DNA of 64,000 nucleotides from contig NZ_JAOAMV010000009.1 of the NCBI RefSeq assembly GCF_025154015.1, positions 1 to 64,000 of the forward strand. Reading direction: 5' to 3'. Positions within the stretch are counted from its first letter, which is position 1. Every line of letters begins with the position of its first letter. The position numbers and the translations under genes are program-made. Shown piece after piece: positions 45,082-55,967 of the stretch. The notes under the pieces are model-generated. The model searched no databases. It was not told where the DNA came from and was given only the letters and a program-made list of their open reading frames with translations. Source of the stretch: Tsuneonella litorea. GTDB lineage: Bacteria; Pseudomonadota; Alphaproteobacteria; Sphingomonadales; Sphingomonadaceae.

Positions 45082-46799
45082 ACGCGTTGACCTACACCGC
45101 CGCGATCCATTCGGGGCGGGTCCAGCTCGTCACGATGCGCCAGCGGTCGCTCAGCACGGCCCGTCTGCGCGTGCTGTTCGTAGCGGTGCTGTTCGCCGTG
45201 CTGGCGGCCGCGGCGATCCTGCGCATCGGCTATCTCGGCCTCACCGGCAGCGGGCGTCCGGTGACCTCGTTCGAGGAGGCGCTGCTCCCGCCGCGGGGCG
45301 AGATCACCGACCGCAACGGCGAACCGCTCGCGCGGGCGTTTCCCGCCTTCGCGCTGTGGTACAATCCCGAAGCGCTCGGCGACGGGAGCCCGCTGGTGAA
45401 GGGGCCGCGCGCGGTCGCCCGCGAACTCGCCGCGATCTTCCCCGACGTCGACGAGACCGAGCTGGCCGACCGGCTGGCAAGGGGCAAGCCCGGCTACCTG
45501 CGCCGCCGCGTGCTGCCCGAGGAGGCCAATCGGGTCCAGGCCATCGGCGAACTCGCGCTCGAACTGCCGCAGGAGACCGACCGGCATTACCCGCAAGGTT
45601 CGATGGCGGCGCACGTCCTTGGCTACGTAGGCGCCGACGGGCACGGCCGCGTCGGCATGGAAGCCGTGCTCGACGAGCAATTGCGCGACCCGGCCACGCG
45701 CGGCCAGCCGGTGCCGCTGTCGATCGACGTGCGGGTGCAGGGCGCGCTCGAGGACGAACTGACTCGCGGGATGCGCGCGACCAATGCGATCGGCTCCGCC
45801 GGCATCGTGCTCGACGTCGACACCGGCGAAGTCCTTGCGCTCGCCTCGCTGCCGGAATTCGATCCCAACCACATCGACCAGGCCGGGGTCGACAACATGT
45901 TCAACCGGGTGACCAACCAGGTCTACGAGCTCGGCTCCACCTTCAAGCCGCTCACCGTCGCCTCGGCGATCGAGAACGGCGTGATCACTGATTTTTCGAA
46001 GCGGTACTCGGCCCGGCCGTTTCCGATCGGCGGCTTCACGATCAAGGACAGCCACGACCTCGGCGCTTCGCTCAACGTGCCCGAAATGCTGATCCATTCG
46101 TCAAACGTGGTCACCGCGCACATCGTCCAGGACCTGGGCGCCGACCGGCTGCAGAAGACGATGGCCGATCTGGGCATGGACGAGCGGCCTTACATCGAAC
46201 TTCCCGCGCGTGGCTTTCCGCTGTGGGCGAAGGGCAAGTGGCCGCTGCTGCGCGGGATGACGGTCGGTTACGGCCACGGCATCGCGGTCACGCCGCTGCA
46301 CCTCGCCAGCGCCTATGCCGCGATGGTCAACGGCGGCATCTGGCGACCGGCCACGATGCGCAAGGTCGAACCGGGACACGCGCCGAAGGGGCGCCGGGTG
46401 TTCAAGGCGAGCACGTCCGCGCGGATGAACCAGCTGCTGAGGATGATCGCCGTCTACGGCACCGGGCGCAACGCGAACGCGCCGGGCTTTCGCGTCGGCG
46501 GAAAGACCGGATCGGCCGAAAAGCCGGGTGCGGGCGGCTACCGCAAGAGCTCGCTCGTCTCGACCTTTGCCGCCGCGTTTCCGATGGACCGGCCGCGCTA
46601 CGTGGTGATCGCAATGCTCGACGAACCGAAGGGGACCGTGGCGTCGAGTTTCCAGCGGACCGCGGCGTGGAATGCGGCGCCGATCGTCGGGCGGCTGGTC
46701 CCGCGGATCGGCCCGATCCTGGGCGTCGCGCCCGATTCGACCCGCGACGTCGACCTGACCGATCTCGACCCGCTGGTGCCACACGGAGGGGGCGAATGA
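45078..46799 (+). CDS. ftsI: FtsI, septal peptidoglycan transpeptidase (PBP3)
   Basis: A 573-residue class B PBP. Membrane helix at about 30-52, an N-terminal pedestal domain, then the transpeptidase with Ser287/Lys290 (SxxK), SSN 341-343 and KTG 476-478. It cross-links septal peptidoglycan with FtsW. GTG at 45078 overlaps ftsL by 4 bases, and the stop overlaps murE by 4 bases (ATGA). A longer upstream frame antecedes the start but lies in ftsL. Confidence 0.94.
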   Translation: MNALTYTAAIHSGRVQLVTMRQRSLSTARLRVLFVAVLFAVLAAAAILRIGYLGLTGSGRPVTSFEEALLPPRGEITDRNGEPLARAFPAFALWYNPEALGDGSPLVKGPRAVARELAAIFPDVDETELADRLARGKPGYLRRRVLPEEANRVQAIGELALELPQETDRHYPQGSMAAHVLGYVGADGHGRVGMEAVLDEQLRDPATRGQPVPLSIDVRVQGALEDELTRGMRATNAIGSAGIVLDVDTGEVLALASLPEFDPNHIDQAGVDNMFNRVTNQVYELGSTFKPLTVASAIENGVITDFSKRYSARPFPIGGFTIKDSHDLGASLNVPEMLIHSSNVVTAHIVQDLGADRLQKTMADLGMDERPYIELPARGFPLWAKGKWPLLRGMTVGYGHGIAVTPLHLASAYAAMVNGGIWRPATMRKVEPGHAPKGRRVFKASTSARMNQLLRMIAVYGTGRNANAPGFRVGGKTGSAEKPGAGGYRKSSLVSTFAAAFPMDRPRYVVIAMLDEPKGTVASSFQRTAAWNAAPIVGRLVPRIGPILGVAPDSTRDVDLTDLDPLVPHGGGE

Positions 46800-48286
46800 A
46801 ACTTGCCCGTATCGCCGCCGCCGCCGGGTTCGAAGCAGGGGTCGCCGCCGGGGAGACCGTGACGGGTTTCGCCATCGACCACCGCAAGGTCGCGCCGGGC
46901 ACCGTGTTCGGCGCGTTCCAGGGCGCCTCGTTCAACGGCGAGGACTTCATCGCCGCCGCGGTCGCCGCCGGGGCGGTGGCCGTTGTGGCGCGTCCGCAGG
47001 CGAAAGTGGAGGGTGCGCTTCACATCGCCGACCCCCAGCCGCGGCGGATGTTCGCCCGCGCGGCCGCGGCGTTCTTCCAGCCTGTCCCCCCGACGGTGGT
47101 CGCGGTGACAGGGACCAACGGGAAGACCTCGACCGTCGAGATGACCCGCCAGCTGTGGCGCATGGCCGGGCTGAGCGCGGCCTCGATCGGCACGCTTGGC
47201 GTCACCACCCCCGACGAGAGCGTCTCGACCGGGCTGACCACCCCCGACATCGTGACCTTCCTGTCGAACCTGACCGGCCTCGCCCGCGAGGGGGTGACGC
47301 ACGTCGCCTACGAGGCGTCGAGCCACGGCCTCAGCCAGTTCCGGAACGAGGGCCTGCACGTCGCCGCCGGGGCCTTCACCAACTTGAGCCGCGATCACCT
47401 CGACTACCACGCCGACATGGACGATTACTTCGCCGCCAAGATGCGGTTGTTCGACGAGGTCGTGGCCGACGGCGGCACGGCGGTGATCTGGCGCGACGGC
47501 GATGGATGGGCCGAACGCGCCGAGGGGCACGCGCGGAGGAGGGGGCTGCGCGTGTTCTCCGTGGGCGGCGATGGCGAGGACATACGCCTCGTCGCCCGCA
47601 ACCCCGGACGTCTCGGCCAGGAACTCGAGATCGAATGCGCGGGCGCGGTGCGCAAGGTGAACCTGCCGCTGATCGGCGCCTACCAGGCCGCGAACGCGCT
47701 CGTCGCGGCGGGCCTCGCGATCGCGACCGGTGGCGATCCGACGGCGACCTTCGATGGCCTCGCGCGGCTTCAGCCGGTGCGCGGGCGGCTCGAGCGGGCG
47801 GCGCTCAACCGCGCGGGCGCGCCGATCTATGTCGATTACGCGCATACGCCCGACGCTCTCGAGGCGGCGATCGCGGCGCTGCGACCCCATGTCGGGGACG
47901 ACCCGCGCGGGCGCCTGATCGTGGTGTTCGGCGCAGGTGGCGACCGCGACCAGGGCAAGCGCGCGGAAATGGGCCGGGTTGCGGCGGAACGCGCCGACGT
48001 GGTGATCGTCACCGACGACAACCCGCGCGGGGAAGACCCGGCGGCGATCCGCCGGCAGGTGATGGACGGGGCGACCGGCGCGCGCGAGATCGGCGACCGG
48101 CGGGCGGCGATCGCCACCGCGGTCGCGCTGGCGCAGGCGGGGGACATCGTCCTCGTCGCGGGCAAGGGACACGAACAGGGCCAGGTCATCGGCTCGGGAG
48201 AAAACATGAAGGTATTGCCGTTCGACGATGTGACCGTGGCGCGCGAAGCCGCCGCGGCCGGGCCCGAAGGCGGATCCGGCGAATGA
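46796..48286 (+). CDS. murE: UDP-MurNAc-tripeptide synthetase MurE
   Basis: A 496-residue Mur ligase. The ATP-binding motif GTNGKTS is at 106-112. The DNPR motif (Asp408-Arg411) marks meso-diaminopimelate as substrate. It adds the third residue of the peptidoglycan stem in the cytoplasm. ATG at 46796 overlaps ftsI and its stop overlaps murF, each by 4 bases. Confidence 0.95.
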   Translation: MKLARIAAAAGFEAGVAAGETVTGFAIDHRKVAPGTVFGAFQGASFNGEDFIAAAVAAGAVAVVARPQAKVEGALHIADPQPRRMFARAAAAFFQPVPPTVVAVTGTNGKTSTVEMTRQLWRMAGLSAASIGTLGVTTPDESVSTGLTTPDIVTFLSNLTGLAREGVTHVAYEASSHGLSQFRNEGLHVAAGAFTNLSRDHLDYHADMDDYFAAKMRLFDEVVADGGTAVIWRDGDGWAERAEGHARRRGLRVFSVGGDGEDIRLVARNPGRLGQELEIECAGAVRKVNLPLIGAYQAANALVAAGLAIATGGDPTATFDGLARLQPVRGRLERAALNRAGAPIYVDYAHTPDALEAAIAALRPHVGDDPRGRLIVVFGAGGDRDQGKRAEMGRVAAERADVVIVTDDNPRGEDPAAIRRQVMDGATGAREIGDRRAAIATAVALAQAGDIVLVAGKGHEQGQVIGSGENMKVLPFDDVTVAREAAAAGPEGGSGE

Positions 48287-49740
48287 TCGCGCATTCGGCC
48301 TTGCGGGCATGGCCAAGGCAGAAGCGCGATGCGCTGCGCCTCGCGCTGTGGACTTCTCAGGAGATCGCCGAGGCCACCGGCGGCGTGGCGAGCGGCGCAT
48401 TCCAGTGCGCCGGCGTCGAAATCGACAGCCGCGACGTGCGCTCGGGCGACCTGTTCGCGGCGCTCAAGGGCGAGGCGACCGACGGCCATCGCTTCATTGA
48501 CAAGGCGTTTGCGAACGGCGCCGCCGCCGCGCTGGTCAGCCAGCCCATCGACTGGCCGCACGTGCTCGTTTCCGATACCGCTGAGGCGCTTGCGATGCTC
48601 GCCGCCGCGGCCCGGAATCGCGCCGAAGCCGTGCGCATCGGCGTCACCGGATCGGTCGGCAAGACCGGGGTCAAGGAAGCCATCTTCACCGCGCTTGACC
48701 GCACCAGCAGGGGTGCCGCGCACCGCAGCGTCCGCAGTTACAACAACCATGTCGGCGTGCCGCTCAGCCTCGCCCGGATGCCCGCCCGCGCGAAGTTCGG
48801 CGTGTTCGAGATGGGCATGAACCACGCCGGCGAGATCGAGGGACTGACCGCCCACGTCCGCCCGCACGTCGCGGTCGTCACCACCATCGCGCCCGCGCAC
48901 ATCGAGAATCTGGGTTCGATGGAAGCGATCGCCGACGCGAAAGCCGAAATCTTCGCTGGGCTCGCCGCGGGCGGTACCGCGGTTATCCCTGCCGACAGCG
49001 AATTCGCGGATCGCCTGCGCGGCCATGCCGAGGCGCGGGGCGCGCGCGTGATGACGTTCGGGCGCGCCGCCGGATCGGACGCCCGGCTGCTCGACGCGAT
49101 TCCTTCGGCCAACGGCGGCTCGCTGGTGACCGCCGACATCGACGGGACGCGGCTGTGCTATTCGGTCGCCGAACCGGGCGATCACTGGATCATGAACTCG
49201 CTCGCCGTCATGGCGGCGGTCAAGGCGGCGGGCGGCGATCTTGCCGCCGCCGGTCTCGCGCTCGCCGAGATGGGCGGCCTCAAGGGCCGCGGCGCGCGGC
49301 ACCGGATCGCGGTGCCGGGAGGTCACGCGCTGGTGATCGACGAAAGCTACAACGCCAACCCCGCGTCGATGCGCGCGACGCTGCGTCAGCTCGGCCAGAC
49401 CCCGGCCACCCGGCGGATCGCGGTGCTCGGCAGCATGAAGGAACTGGGCGACTTCGCTCCCACCATGCACGCCGGGCTGGTCGAACCGGTAAGCGAAGCG
49501 CACATCGACCATCTGGTACTGGTGGGCGACGAGATGCGTTTTCTGGCGCGCGAACTGGGGAAAGGCATCGCCGGCGCGCTTGCCGCTCCTGTCAGCTTCG
49601 CGCATTGCGATGGACCCGGCGAAGCAATCGCGGCGCTGGAGGAGTTCGGGCTCGCAGGCGGCGATGCGGTGTTGGTCAAGGGATCGAATTCGGTCGGTCT
49701 CGGGAGGCTGGTGGCGCACCTCGTCGACCGCGGTCGTTAG
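48283..49740 (+). CDS. murF: UDP-MurNAc-pentapeptide synthetase MurF
   Basis: A 485-residue Mur ligase that adds D-Ala-D-Ala. The ATP loop GVTGSVGKTG is at about 120-129; further conserved are NNHVGVPLSL and DESYNANPASM. The N-terminus has about 20 residues before the TSQEIAEATGG start of the domain. ATG at 48283 overlaps murE by 4 bases. Only 12 bases separate it from mraY, the first gap in the cluster after mraZ. Confidence 0.94.
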   Translation: MIAHSALRAWPRQKRDALRLALWTSQEIAEATGGVASGAFQCAGVEIDSRDVRSGDLFAALKGEATDGHRFIDKAFANGAAAALVSQPIDWPHVLVSDTAEALAMLAAAARNRAEAVRIGVTGSVGKTGVKEAIFTALDRTSRGAAHRSVRSYNNHVGVPLSLARMPARAKFGVFEMGMNHAGEIEGLTAHVRPHVAVVTTIAPAHIENLGSMEAIADAKAEIFAGLAAGGTAVIPADSEFADRLRGHAEARGARVMTFGRAAGSDARLLDAIPSANGGSLVTADIDGTRLCYSVAEPGDHWIMNSLAVMAAVKAAGGDLAAAGLALAEMGGLKGRGARHRIAVPGGHALVIDESYNANPASMRATLRQLGQTPATRRIAVLGSMKELGDFAPTMHAGLVEPVSEAHIDHLVLVGDEMRFLARELGKGIAGALAAPVSFAHCDGPGEAIAALEEFGLAGGDAVLVKGSNSVGLGRLVAHLVDRGR

Positions 49741-49752
49741 GCGAAGGCACGA

Positions 49753-50823
49753 ATGCTGTACTTGCTCGCCGAGTGGATGGGTTTCGAGGGTCTGTTCAAC
49801 CTCGTCCGCTACCAGACCTTCCGCGCGGGCGCGACGATCATGACCGCGCTGGTCATCGGCCTCGTTATCGGCCCGCGGATGATCGATATGCTGCGCGTGC
49901 GCCAGGGCAAGGGGCAGCCGATCCGCGAAGACGGGCCGCAGACCCACCTCGCCAAGCGCGGCACGCCGACGATGGGCGGGTTGATGATCCTTACCAGTTT
50001 GCTGCTCGCCTCGCTGATCTGGATGGACCTTTCCAACCCCTTCGTCTGGGCCTGCATCGCGGTGACGGTCGGCTTCGGCGCGATCGGCTTCCTCGACGAC
50101 CTCGACAAGGTCCGCAAGGCGAGCCACAAGGGCGTCTCGGGCAAGGTCCGGCTGCTGATGGAATTCATCGTCGCCGGGATCGCCAGCTACATCATCGTCA
50201 GCCAGATCAGCACGTTCCTCTACGTGCCGTTCCTCGTCGGCAAGGGCATCCCGCTGGGACCGTTCTACTTCCTGTTCGCCGCGCTGGTGATGGTCGGCGC
50301 AGGGAACGCGGTGAACCTGACCGACGGGCTCGACGGGCTCGCGACGATGCCGGTGATCATCGCGGCGGGCGCGTTCGCGATTATCGCCTACCTCGCCGGG
50401 CGCGCGGACTATTCGGCCTACCTCGGCATCCCGCACGTGCCGGGTGCGGGCGAGCTGGCGATCTTCTGCGCATCGATCATGGGGGCGGGGCTCGCCTTCC
50501 TGTGGTTCAACGCGCCCCCGGCGGCCGTGTTCATGGGCGATACCGGCAGCCTTGCGCTTGGCGGCGCGCTCGGCGCGATCGCGGTCGCCAGTCACCACGA
50601 GATCGTGCTTGCGGTCGTCGGCGGGCTGTTCGTATTCGAGGCGCTCTCGGTCATCATCCAGGTCTTCTGGTTCAAACGCACCGGCCGGCGGGTGTTCCGC
50701 ATGGCGCCGATCCACCATCACTTCGAACAGCTCGGCTGGTCCGAGAGCAAGGTCGTGATCCGGTTCTGGATCGTCTCGATCGTGCTCGCGCTGCTCGGCC
50801 TGGCGACGCTGAAGCTGCGATGA
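49753..50823 (+). CDS. mraY: phospho-MurNAc-pentapeptide transferase MraY
   Basis: A 356-residue ten-helix membrane enzyme that transfers phospho-MurNAc-pentapeptide to undecaprenyl phosphate, giving lipid I. Conserved catalytic motifs [16 protein letters not shown] and the HHH-containing [10 protein letters not shown] are present. The ATG at 49753 has clear family N-terminus MLYLLAEW. Its stop overlaps murD by 4 bases (ATGA). Confidence 0.96.
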   Translation: MLYLLAEWMGFEGLFNLVRYQTFRAGATIMTALVIGLVIGPRMIDMLRVRQGKGQPIREDGPQTHLAKRGTPTMGGLMILTSLLLASLIWMDLSNPFVWACIAVTVGFGAIGFLDDLDKVRKASHKGVSGKVRLLMEFIVAGIASYIIVSQISTFLYVPFLVGKGIPLGPFYFLFAALVMVGAGNAVNLTDGLDGLATMPVIIAAGAFAIIAYLAGRADYSAYLGIPHVPGAGELAIFCASIMGAGLAFLWFNAPPAAVFMGDTGSLALGGALGAIAVASHHEIVLAVVGGLFVFEALSVIIQVFWFKRTGRRVFRMAPIHHHFEQLGWSESKVVIRFWIVSIVLALLGLATLKLR

Positions 50824-52157
50824 TCACCAGCCCCGCCTTTGCCGGCAAACGCTACGCCGTTCTCGGCCTCGCGCGCAGCGGGCTGGCGGCGGTGGAGGCG
50901 CTGGTGGCAAGCGGGGCGCGGGTGACCGCGTGGGACCGTCAGGACAACGCGCGGGCGCGGGTCGATCCGGCCAACGTCCTGCTCGCCGACCCGCTCGAGA
51001 TTGACCTGACGGGCTACGACGGGGTGGTCGTATCTCCCGGCGTGCCGCTCAACATCCACCCCATCGCCAAGCGCGCCGCGCAGTACGGCGTGCCCGTGAT
51101 CGGCGACATCGAGCTCTTCGCGCAGTCCCGCGCCGCCCTGCCGCCGCACACGGTCGTCGGGATCACCGGCACCAACGGCAAGAGCACCACGACCGCGCTC
51201 GTGCACCACATCCTTCAGACAGCGGGCGTGCCGACCACGATGGGCGGCAACATCGGCCTGCCGATCCTCGCCCAGGACCCGCTGCCCGAGGGCGGAGTCT
51301 ACGTACTGGAACTGTCGAGCTACCAGATCGACCTGACGCAGAGCCTCGACTGCGACGTGGCGGTCCTGCTCAACGTGACGCCCGATCATCTCGACCGGTA
51401 CGACAGCTTCGCGGCCTATGCAGCGTCCAAGAATCGCCTGCTCGAGATGCAGGGCGAGGAGCACTTCGCACTGGTCGACTGGTCGGCCTTCCAGAGTGGC
51501 CTCATCCACCGCGGTCCCGCGGCGTTCAACCGCATCGTCGAGGCCGACGCCGGGGCGCAGCGCAACTGGCCTTCGCTGCAGGGGCCGCACAACGCTCAGA
51601 ATGCCGGCGCGGCCATGGCTGCCTGCGCGTGGCTGGGCCTTTCGGCAGACCGGATCGAGCAGGGGCTTCGCAGCTTCACCGGCCTGCCGCACCGCATGGA
51701 GCGCGTCGCCACCCACAACGGCGTCCTGTTCGTCAACGACAGCAAGGCGACCAACACCGACAGCTCGGCTCCCGCGCTCGCGGCTTTCCCGCCCGAGAGC
51801 GAGGCTCCGCGGATCCACTGGATCGTCGGCGGGCTTCCCAAGGAGGACGGTCTCGGCGCGACCGAACAGCATCTGGCCAACGTCAAGGCCGCCTACACCA
51901 TCGGCGAAGCCGGGCCCCGGTTCGCCGAACTCCTGTCGTCCCGAGTTCCGGTCGTGCGTGCCGAGATGATGTGCACCGCCGTGCGCGAGGCAATTGCGGC
52001 GGCCGCGCCGGGGGATGTGGTTCTGCTTTCGCCGGCCTGTGCCAGCTTTGACCAGTTCAAGGATTACGAGCAGCGCGGGATGCGCTTCCGCCAGTTCGTC
52101 GAGGCGCTTACCGCTGACGACGAGGCCGAGGTCTGCTGCACGGAGGGCGGCGCATGA
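50820..52157 (+). CDS. murD: UDP-MurNAc-L-Ala D-Glu ligase MurD
   Basis: A 445-residue Mur ligase that adds D-glutamate. The Rossmann start [13 protein letters not shown] is followed by the ATP loop GTNGKST with Lys121. [10 protein letters not shown] and NDSKATN motifs are intact. Start overlaps mraY and stop overlaps ftsW, each by 4 bases. Confidence 0.95.
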   Translation: MITSPAFAGKRYAVLGLARSGLAAVEALVASGARVTAWDRQDNARARVDPANVLLADPLEIDLTGYDGVVVSPGVPLNIHPIAKRAAQYGVPVIGDIELFAQSRAALPPHTVVGITGTNGKSTTTALVHHILQTAGVPTTMGGNIGLPILAQDPLPEGGVYVLELSSYQIDLTQSLDCDVAVLLNVTPDHLDRYDSFAAYAASKNRLLEMQGEEHFALVDWSAFQSGLIHRGPAAFNRIVEADAGAQRNWPSLQGPHNAQNAGAAMAACAWLGLSADRIEQGLRSFTGLPHRMERVATHNGVLFVNDSKATNTDSSAPALAAFPPESEAPRIHWIVGGLPKEDGLGATEQHLANVKAAYTIGEAGPRFAELLSSRVPVVRAEMMCTAVREAIAAAAPGDVVLLSPACASFDQFKDYEQRGMRFRQFVEALTADDEAEVCCTEGGA

Positions 52158-53374
52158 ACGAGCGGCCGTACATCCCGCGCGTCAGCGCCGCGGCGCCCCA
52201 GCATCGCTATCCCGTGTCGACCGGCGCGCAGGTGAAGATCTGGTGGCGCGAGGTCGACCGCGTGCTGGTCGCGCTCGTGCTGCTGCTGATGGCGGTCGGC
52301 ACTGCGGCGGTATTCGCCGCCAGCCCGGCGAGCGCGCACCGGCTGTCGACCCGCTCGGTCACGCTTCCCGAGCTCTATTTCTACTGGGCGCACCTGCGCT
52401 GGCAGGCGCTCGGGCTGGTGTTCCTGTTCGGCGCCTCGGCGCTTTCCCGCGAAAACGCGCGGCGCGTCGGCATCGTGCTCGCCGGGGCGATGCTGGTGTT
52501 CCTGCTGCTGGTCCCGGTGATCGGCAGTGAGGTCAACGGCGCGAAACGGTGGATCAACCTCGGCATCGCGGGGTTCCAGCCGTCCGAGTTCCTGAAACCC
52601 GGTTTCGCGATCCTGCTGGCGTGGATCGTCAGCTGGCGGCTGCGCGATCCGAACCTTCCTGTGCTGGTCATCGTCTCCGCCACGATGGGCCTCGTCGCCG
52701 GGCTGATGATGATGCAGCCCGACTTCGGCGGGACGATCCTGTTCGCGGGCGTCTGGTTCGTGATCATGTTGCTGGCGGGTATTCCCCTGAAGCGCGTCGG
52801 CATGCTCGCGGGCGCGGGGGTGATCGCGATCACCGCGACCTATTTCCTCTACGACAACGCGCGCCACCGGATCGACGCCTTCCTGGGCGGCGGCACCGCG
52901 TTCGACCAGGTCGACCTCGCCAGCCGCACCCTCCTTGACGGCGGGTGGACCGGCACCGGCCTCTGGCTCGGCGTGCGCAAGATGAACCTGCCCGAGGCGC
53001 ACACCGACTACATCTTCTCGGTCATCGGCGAGGAGTTCGGGCTGATCGTCTGCGCGGCCGTCGTGGCGCTGTACCTCGCGATCGTGGTGCGCGTGCTGGT
53101 GCGTCTCGCGGACGAGGAGGACCTCTTCACGCTGCTCGCCGCCGCCGGCCTGACGACGCAGATCGGCGGACAGGCGTTCATCAACATCCTCGTCAACCTG
53201 CAGCTGTTCCCGTCGAAGGGGATGACGCTACCGCTGGTGAGCTACGGCGGTTCGTCGACGATAGCGGTCTGCCTGGCGGTCGGGCTGCTGATCGCTTTGA
53301 CGCGGCGCAATCCCTTCCTCTACCGGGAGACCCCCGGCCTCAAGGCGCTGATTACCAAGGAGCTGTCCGCGTGA
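52154..53374 (+). CDS. ftsW: FtsW, septal peptidoglycan glycosyltransferase
   Basis: A 406-residue SEDS-family membrane protein with about ten helices. The family signature is GAKRWINLGIAGFQPSEF near the centre and PSKGMTLPLVSYGGSS near the C-terminus. It polymerises glycan at the septum with FtsI. The first about 40 residues are cytoplasmic and charged. Start overlaps murD, stop overlaps murG (GTGA). Confidence 0.95.
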   Translation: MNERPYIPRVSAAAPQHRYPVSTGAQVKIWWREVDRVLVALVLLLMAVGTAAVFAASPASAHRLSTRSVTLPELYFYWAHLRWQALGLVFLFGASALSRENARRVGIVLAGAMLVFLLLVPVIGSEVNGAKRWINLGIAGFQPSEFLKPGFAILLAWIVSWRLRDPNLPVLVIVSATMGLVAGLMMMQPDFGGTILFAGVWFVIMLLAGIPLKRVGMLAGAGVIAITATYFLYDNARHRIDAFLGGGTAFDQVDLASRTLLDGGWTGTGLWLGVRKMNLPEAHTDYIFSVIGEEFGLIVCAAVVALYLAIVVRVLVRLADEEDLFTLLAAAGLTTQIGGQAFINILVNLQLFPSKGMTLPLVSYGGSSTIAVCLAVGLLIALTRRNPFLYRETPGLKALITKELSA

Positions 53375-54555
53375 CCCGCGCGACCCGTCATTACGTTCTC
53401 GCCGCGGGGGGCACCGGAGGCCACCTGATCCCGGCCTTCGCACTCGCCGCCGAGCTATCGCAACGCGGACATCACGTCGCGCTCGTCACCGACGACCGCG
53501 GCGCCGCGCTACCAGGCAAGCCCGATTTCCTGCCCGCGCACGTAATCCCAGCCTCGAAACTCGGCAGGAACCCGTTGAAATGGCCCGCGGGCCTCGGCGC
53601 GATCCTCGAGGGTCGACGCATGGCGATGCGATTGTACGAGAGCTTCCAGCCCTCGGCGGTGATCGGGTTCGGCGGCTACCCGGTATTCCCCGCGCTCCTG
53701 GGCGCGATGGCGTGCGACATTCCCACGCTCGTGCACGAACAGAACGCGGTGCTGGGCCGGGTCAATCGGTTCTTCGCGTCGCGGGTCGATGCGATCGCAA
53801 CCGCCTACCCCGAGGTCGCCCGGCTCGACGAGAAACACGCGGCCAAGGTGCACCTGGTCGGTAACCCGGTGCGGGCCGAGGTTCTTTCCCTGCGCGACGA
53901 GCCGTTCCCTGCGTTCACCGCCGACGGACTCCTGCGCGTACTCGTGACCGGCGGCAGCCAGGGCGCGCGCGTGCTCAGCGAAATCGTCCCCGACGGTCTG
54001 GCGATGCTTCCCCCCGCGATCCGCCAGCGGTTGCAGGTGACCCAGCAATGCCGGGCGGAGGATCTCGAGGCGGTTCGCCAGCGCTATCGCAGCCACGACA
54101 TCCCGGCCGAGCTTGGCAGCTATTTCGAGGACATGGCGGAACGGCTCGCCGATGCGCACCTGTTCATCGGGCGCGCCGGCGCCAGCACGATCGCCGAATT
54201 GACCGCGGTCGGCCGTCCGGCGATCCTGGTCCCCCTGCCGATCGCCACCGACGACCACCAGGCAGCCAACACCCGCGAGATCGTCAAGTCGGGCGGCGCG
54301 CGGATGATCCGGCAGGAGAAGTTCACCGCGAAGGAGCTTGCCAAGCAGATTCAGGCGCTCGCGCAGCGCCCCGAGACGCTTGCGACGGCCGCTCACGCCG
54401 CCTGGAACTGCGGCCGCCCCCGGGCGGTCAAGGACCTGGCCGACCTCGTCGAGAGCTTCGGCGCCAACGAACTGATGGACGTCATTCGGGTCGGCGCGAA
54501 CAACGCGCGCGGCGCAAGCCAGGGCGAGGCCGTGGGCCAGGGAGCCGGCGCGTGA
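53371..54555 (+). CDS. murG: MurG, lipid II-forming GlcNAc transferase
   Basis: A 394-residue GT28 enzyme. The N-terminal motif [13 protein letters not shown] and GFGGYP bind lipid I, and [15 protein letters not shown] binds UDP-GlcNAc. It adds GlcNAc to lipid I at the inner face of the membrane. GTG 53371 overlaps ftsW and stop overlaps murC, each by 4 bases. The C-terminal about 30 residues are Ala/Gly-rich and longer than usual. Confidence 0.95.
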   Translation: MTRATRHYVLAAGGTGGHLIPAFALAAELSQRGHHVALVTDDRGAALPGKPDFLPAHVIPASKLGRNPLKWPAGLGAILEGRRMAMRLYESFQPSAVIGFGGYPVFPALLGAMACDIPTLVHEQNAVLGRVNRFFASRVDAIATAYPEVARLDEKHAAKVHLVGNPVRAEVLSLRDEPFPAFTADGLLRVLVTGGSQGARVLSEIVPDGLAMLPPAIRQRLQVTQQCRAEDLEAVRQRYRSHDIPAELGSYFEDMAERLADAHLFIGRAGASTIAELTAVGRPAILVPLPIATDDHQAANTREIVKSGGARMIRQEKFTAKELAKQIQALAQRPETLATAAHAAWNCGRPRAVKDLADLVESFGANELMDVIRVGANNARGASQGEAVGQGAGA

Positions 54556-55967
54556 AGGGCGTTCCCACGGACATCGGCACCGTGCATTTCGTTGGCATCG
54601 GGGGAATCGGGATGTCCGGCATCGCGGAGGTCATGCAGAACCTCGGCTACAGCGTGCAGGGCTCGGACCTCAACGAGAGCGCCAGCGTCGAGCGGCTGCG
54701 CGGGCGGGGGATCACGGTGCGCATCGGGCACGCGGCGGAAAACGTCGAGGGCGCGGGGGTCGTCGTCACCTCGACCGCGGTCAAGCGCACCAATCCCGAG
54801 GTCGTCGCGGCGCTGGAGCAGCGCATTCCCGTGGTCCGCCGCGCGGAGATGCTGGCCGAGCTGATGCGGTTGAAGAACACCGTCGCGGTCGCCGGCACCC
54901 ACGGCAAGACTACCACGACCAGCATGATCGCCGCGCTGCTCGATGCCGGCGGCGTCGATCCGACCGTGATCAACGGCGGCGTGATCGAGCAGTACGGGTC
55001 GAACGCGCGGCTCGGCGACAGCGACTGGATGGTGGTCGAGGCCGACGAGAGCGACGGCAGTTTCCTGCGCCTCGACGGGACGATCGCGGTCGTCACCAAC
55101 ATCGATCCCGAGCATCTCGACCACTACGGCGACTTCGACGCGGTGCGCCGCGCCTTCGTCGAGTTCATTCACAACGTGCCGTTCTACGGCGCGGCGGTGC
55201 TGTGCATCGATCATCCGGAAGTGCAGGCGGTGATGGGCCAGGTGCGCGACCGCAAGGTGGTGACCTACGGCTTCTCGCTCCAGGCAGATGTCTGCGCGGT
55301 CAACGTCGAACCCGAGGCGGGCGGGAGCCGGTTCGACGTGATCGTCCGGCGCCGCGGCGAGGAGGACCGGCGGATCGCCGGAGTCCGCCTGCCGATGCCG
55401 GGCCGGCACAACGTCCAGAATGCGCTCGCCGCGATCGCCGTCGCGCTCGAGATGAGCTGCGCCGACGAGACGATCCGCGAAGGCTTCGCGCAGTTCGGCG
55501 GGGTCCGACGCCGGTTCACCCGGGTTGGTGAAGTATCCGGGGCCACCGTGATCGACGATTACGCCCACCACCCGGTCGAGATCCGCGCCGTGCTGGCGGC
55601 CGCGCGCGACAGCGCCGCCGCCAGCGGCGGGCGGGTCATCGCGGTCGTCCAGCCGCACCGGTTCACCCGGCTGCGCGACCTGATGGACGACTTCCAGAAC
55701 GCCTTCAACGATGCCGACCAGGTCTACGTGACCCCGGTCTACACCGCGGGCGAAGAGCCCCTTCCCGGCGTCGATGCGGACGCCCTCGTTGCCGGCCTGA
55801 AGTCGCGCGGGCACCGTTCGGCGGCGACCGTGCCCGACCGCGAAACGCTGGCGCGCGAACTGGCGGCCGGGATCGCGCCGGGCGACTTCGTGGTGTGCCT
55901 CGGCGCGGGCGACATCACCCGCTGGGCGGCCGAGCTTCCGGACGCCATCGCGAAGGTGCCCGCATGA
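54552..55967 (+). CDS. murC: UDP-MurNAc-L-alanine ligase MurC
   Basis: A 471-residue Mur ligase. GIGGIGMSG at 15-23 binds UDP-MurNAc, and GTHGKTT at 115-121 is the ATP loop. Further motifs are [10 protein letters not shown] and [10 protein letters not shown]. It adds L-alanine, the first stem residue. GTG overlaps murG; stop overlaps murB by 4 bases (ATGA). Confidence 0.95.
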   Translation: MKGVPTDIGTVHFVGIGGIGMSGIAEVMQNLGYSVQGSDLNESASVERLRGRGITVRIGHAAENVEGAGVVVTSTAVKRTNPEVVAALEQRIPVVRRAEMLAELMRLKNTVAVAGTHGKTTTTSMIAALLDAGGVDPTVINGGVIEQYGSNARLGDSDWMVVEADESDGSFLRLDGTIAVVTNIDPEHLDHYGDFDAVRRAFVEFIHNVPFYGAAVLCIDHPEVQAVMGQVRDRKVVTYGFSLQADVCAVNVEPEAGGSRFDVIVRRRGEEDRRIAGVRLPMPGRHNVQNALAAIAVALEMSCADETIREGFAQFGGVRRRFTRVGEVSGATVIDDYAHHPVEIRAVLAAARDSAAASGGRVIAVVQPHRFTRLRDLMDDFQNAFNDADQVYVTPVYTAGEEPLPGVDADALVAGLKSRGHRSAATVPDRETLARELAAGIAPGDFVVCLGAGDITRWAAELPDAIAKVPA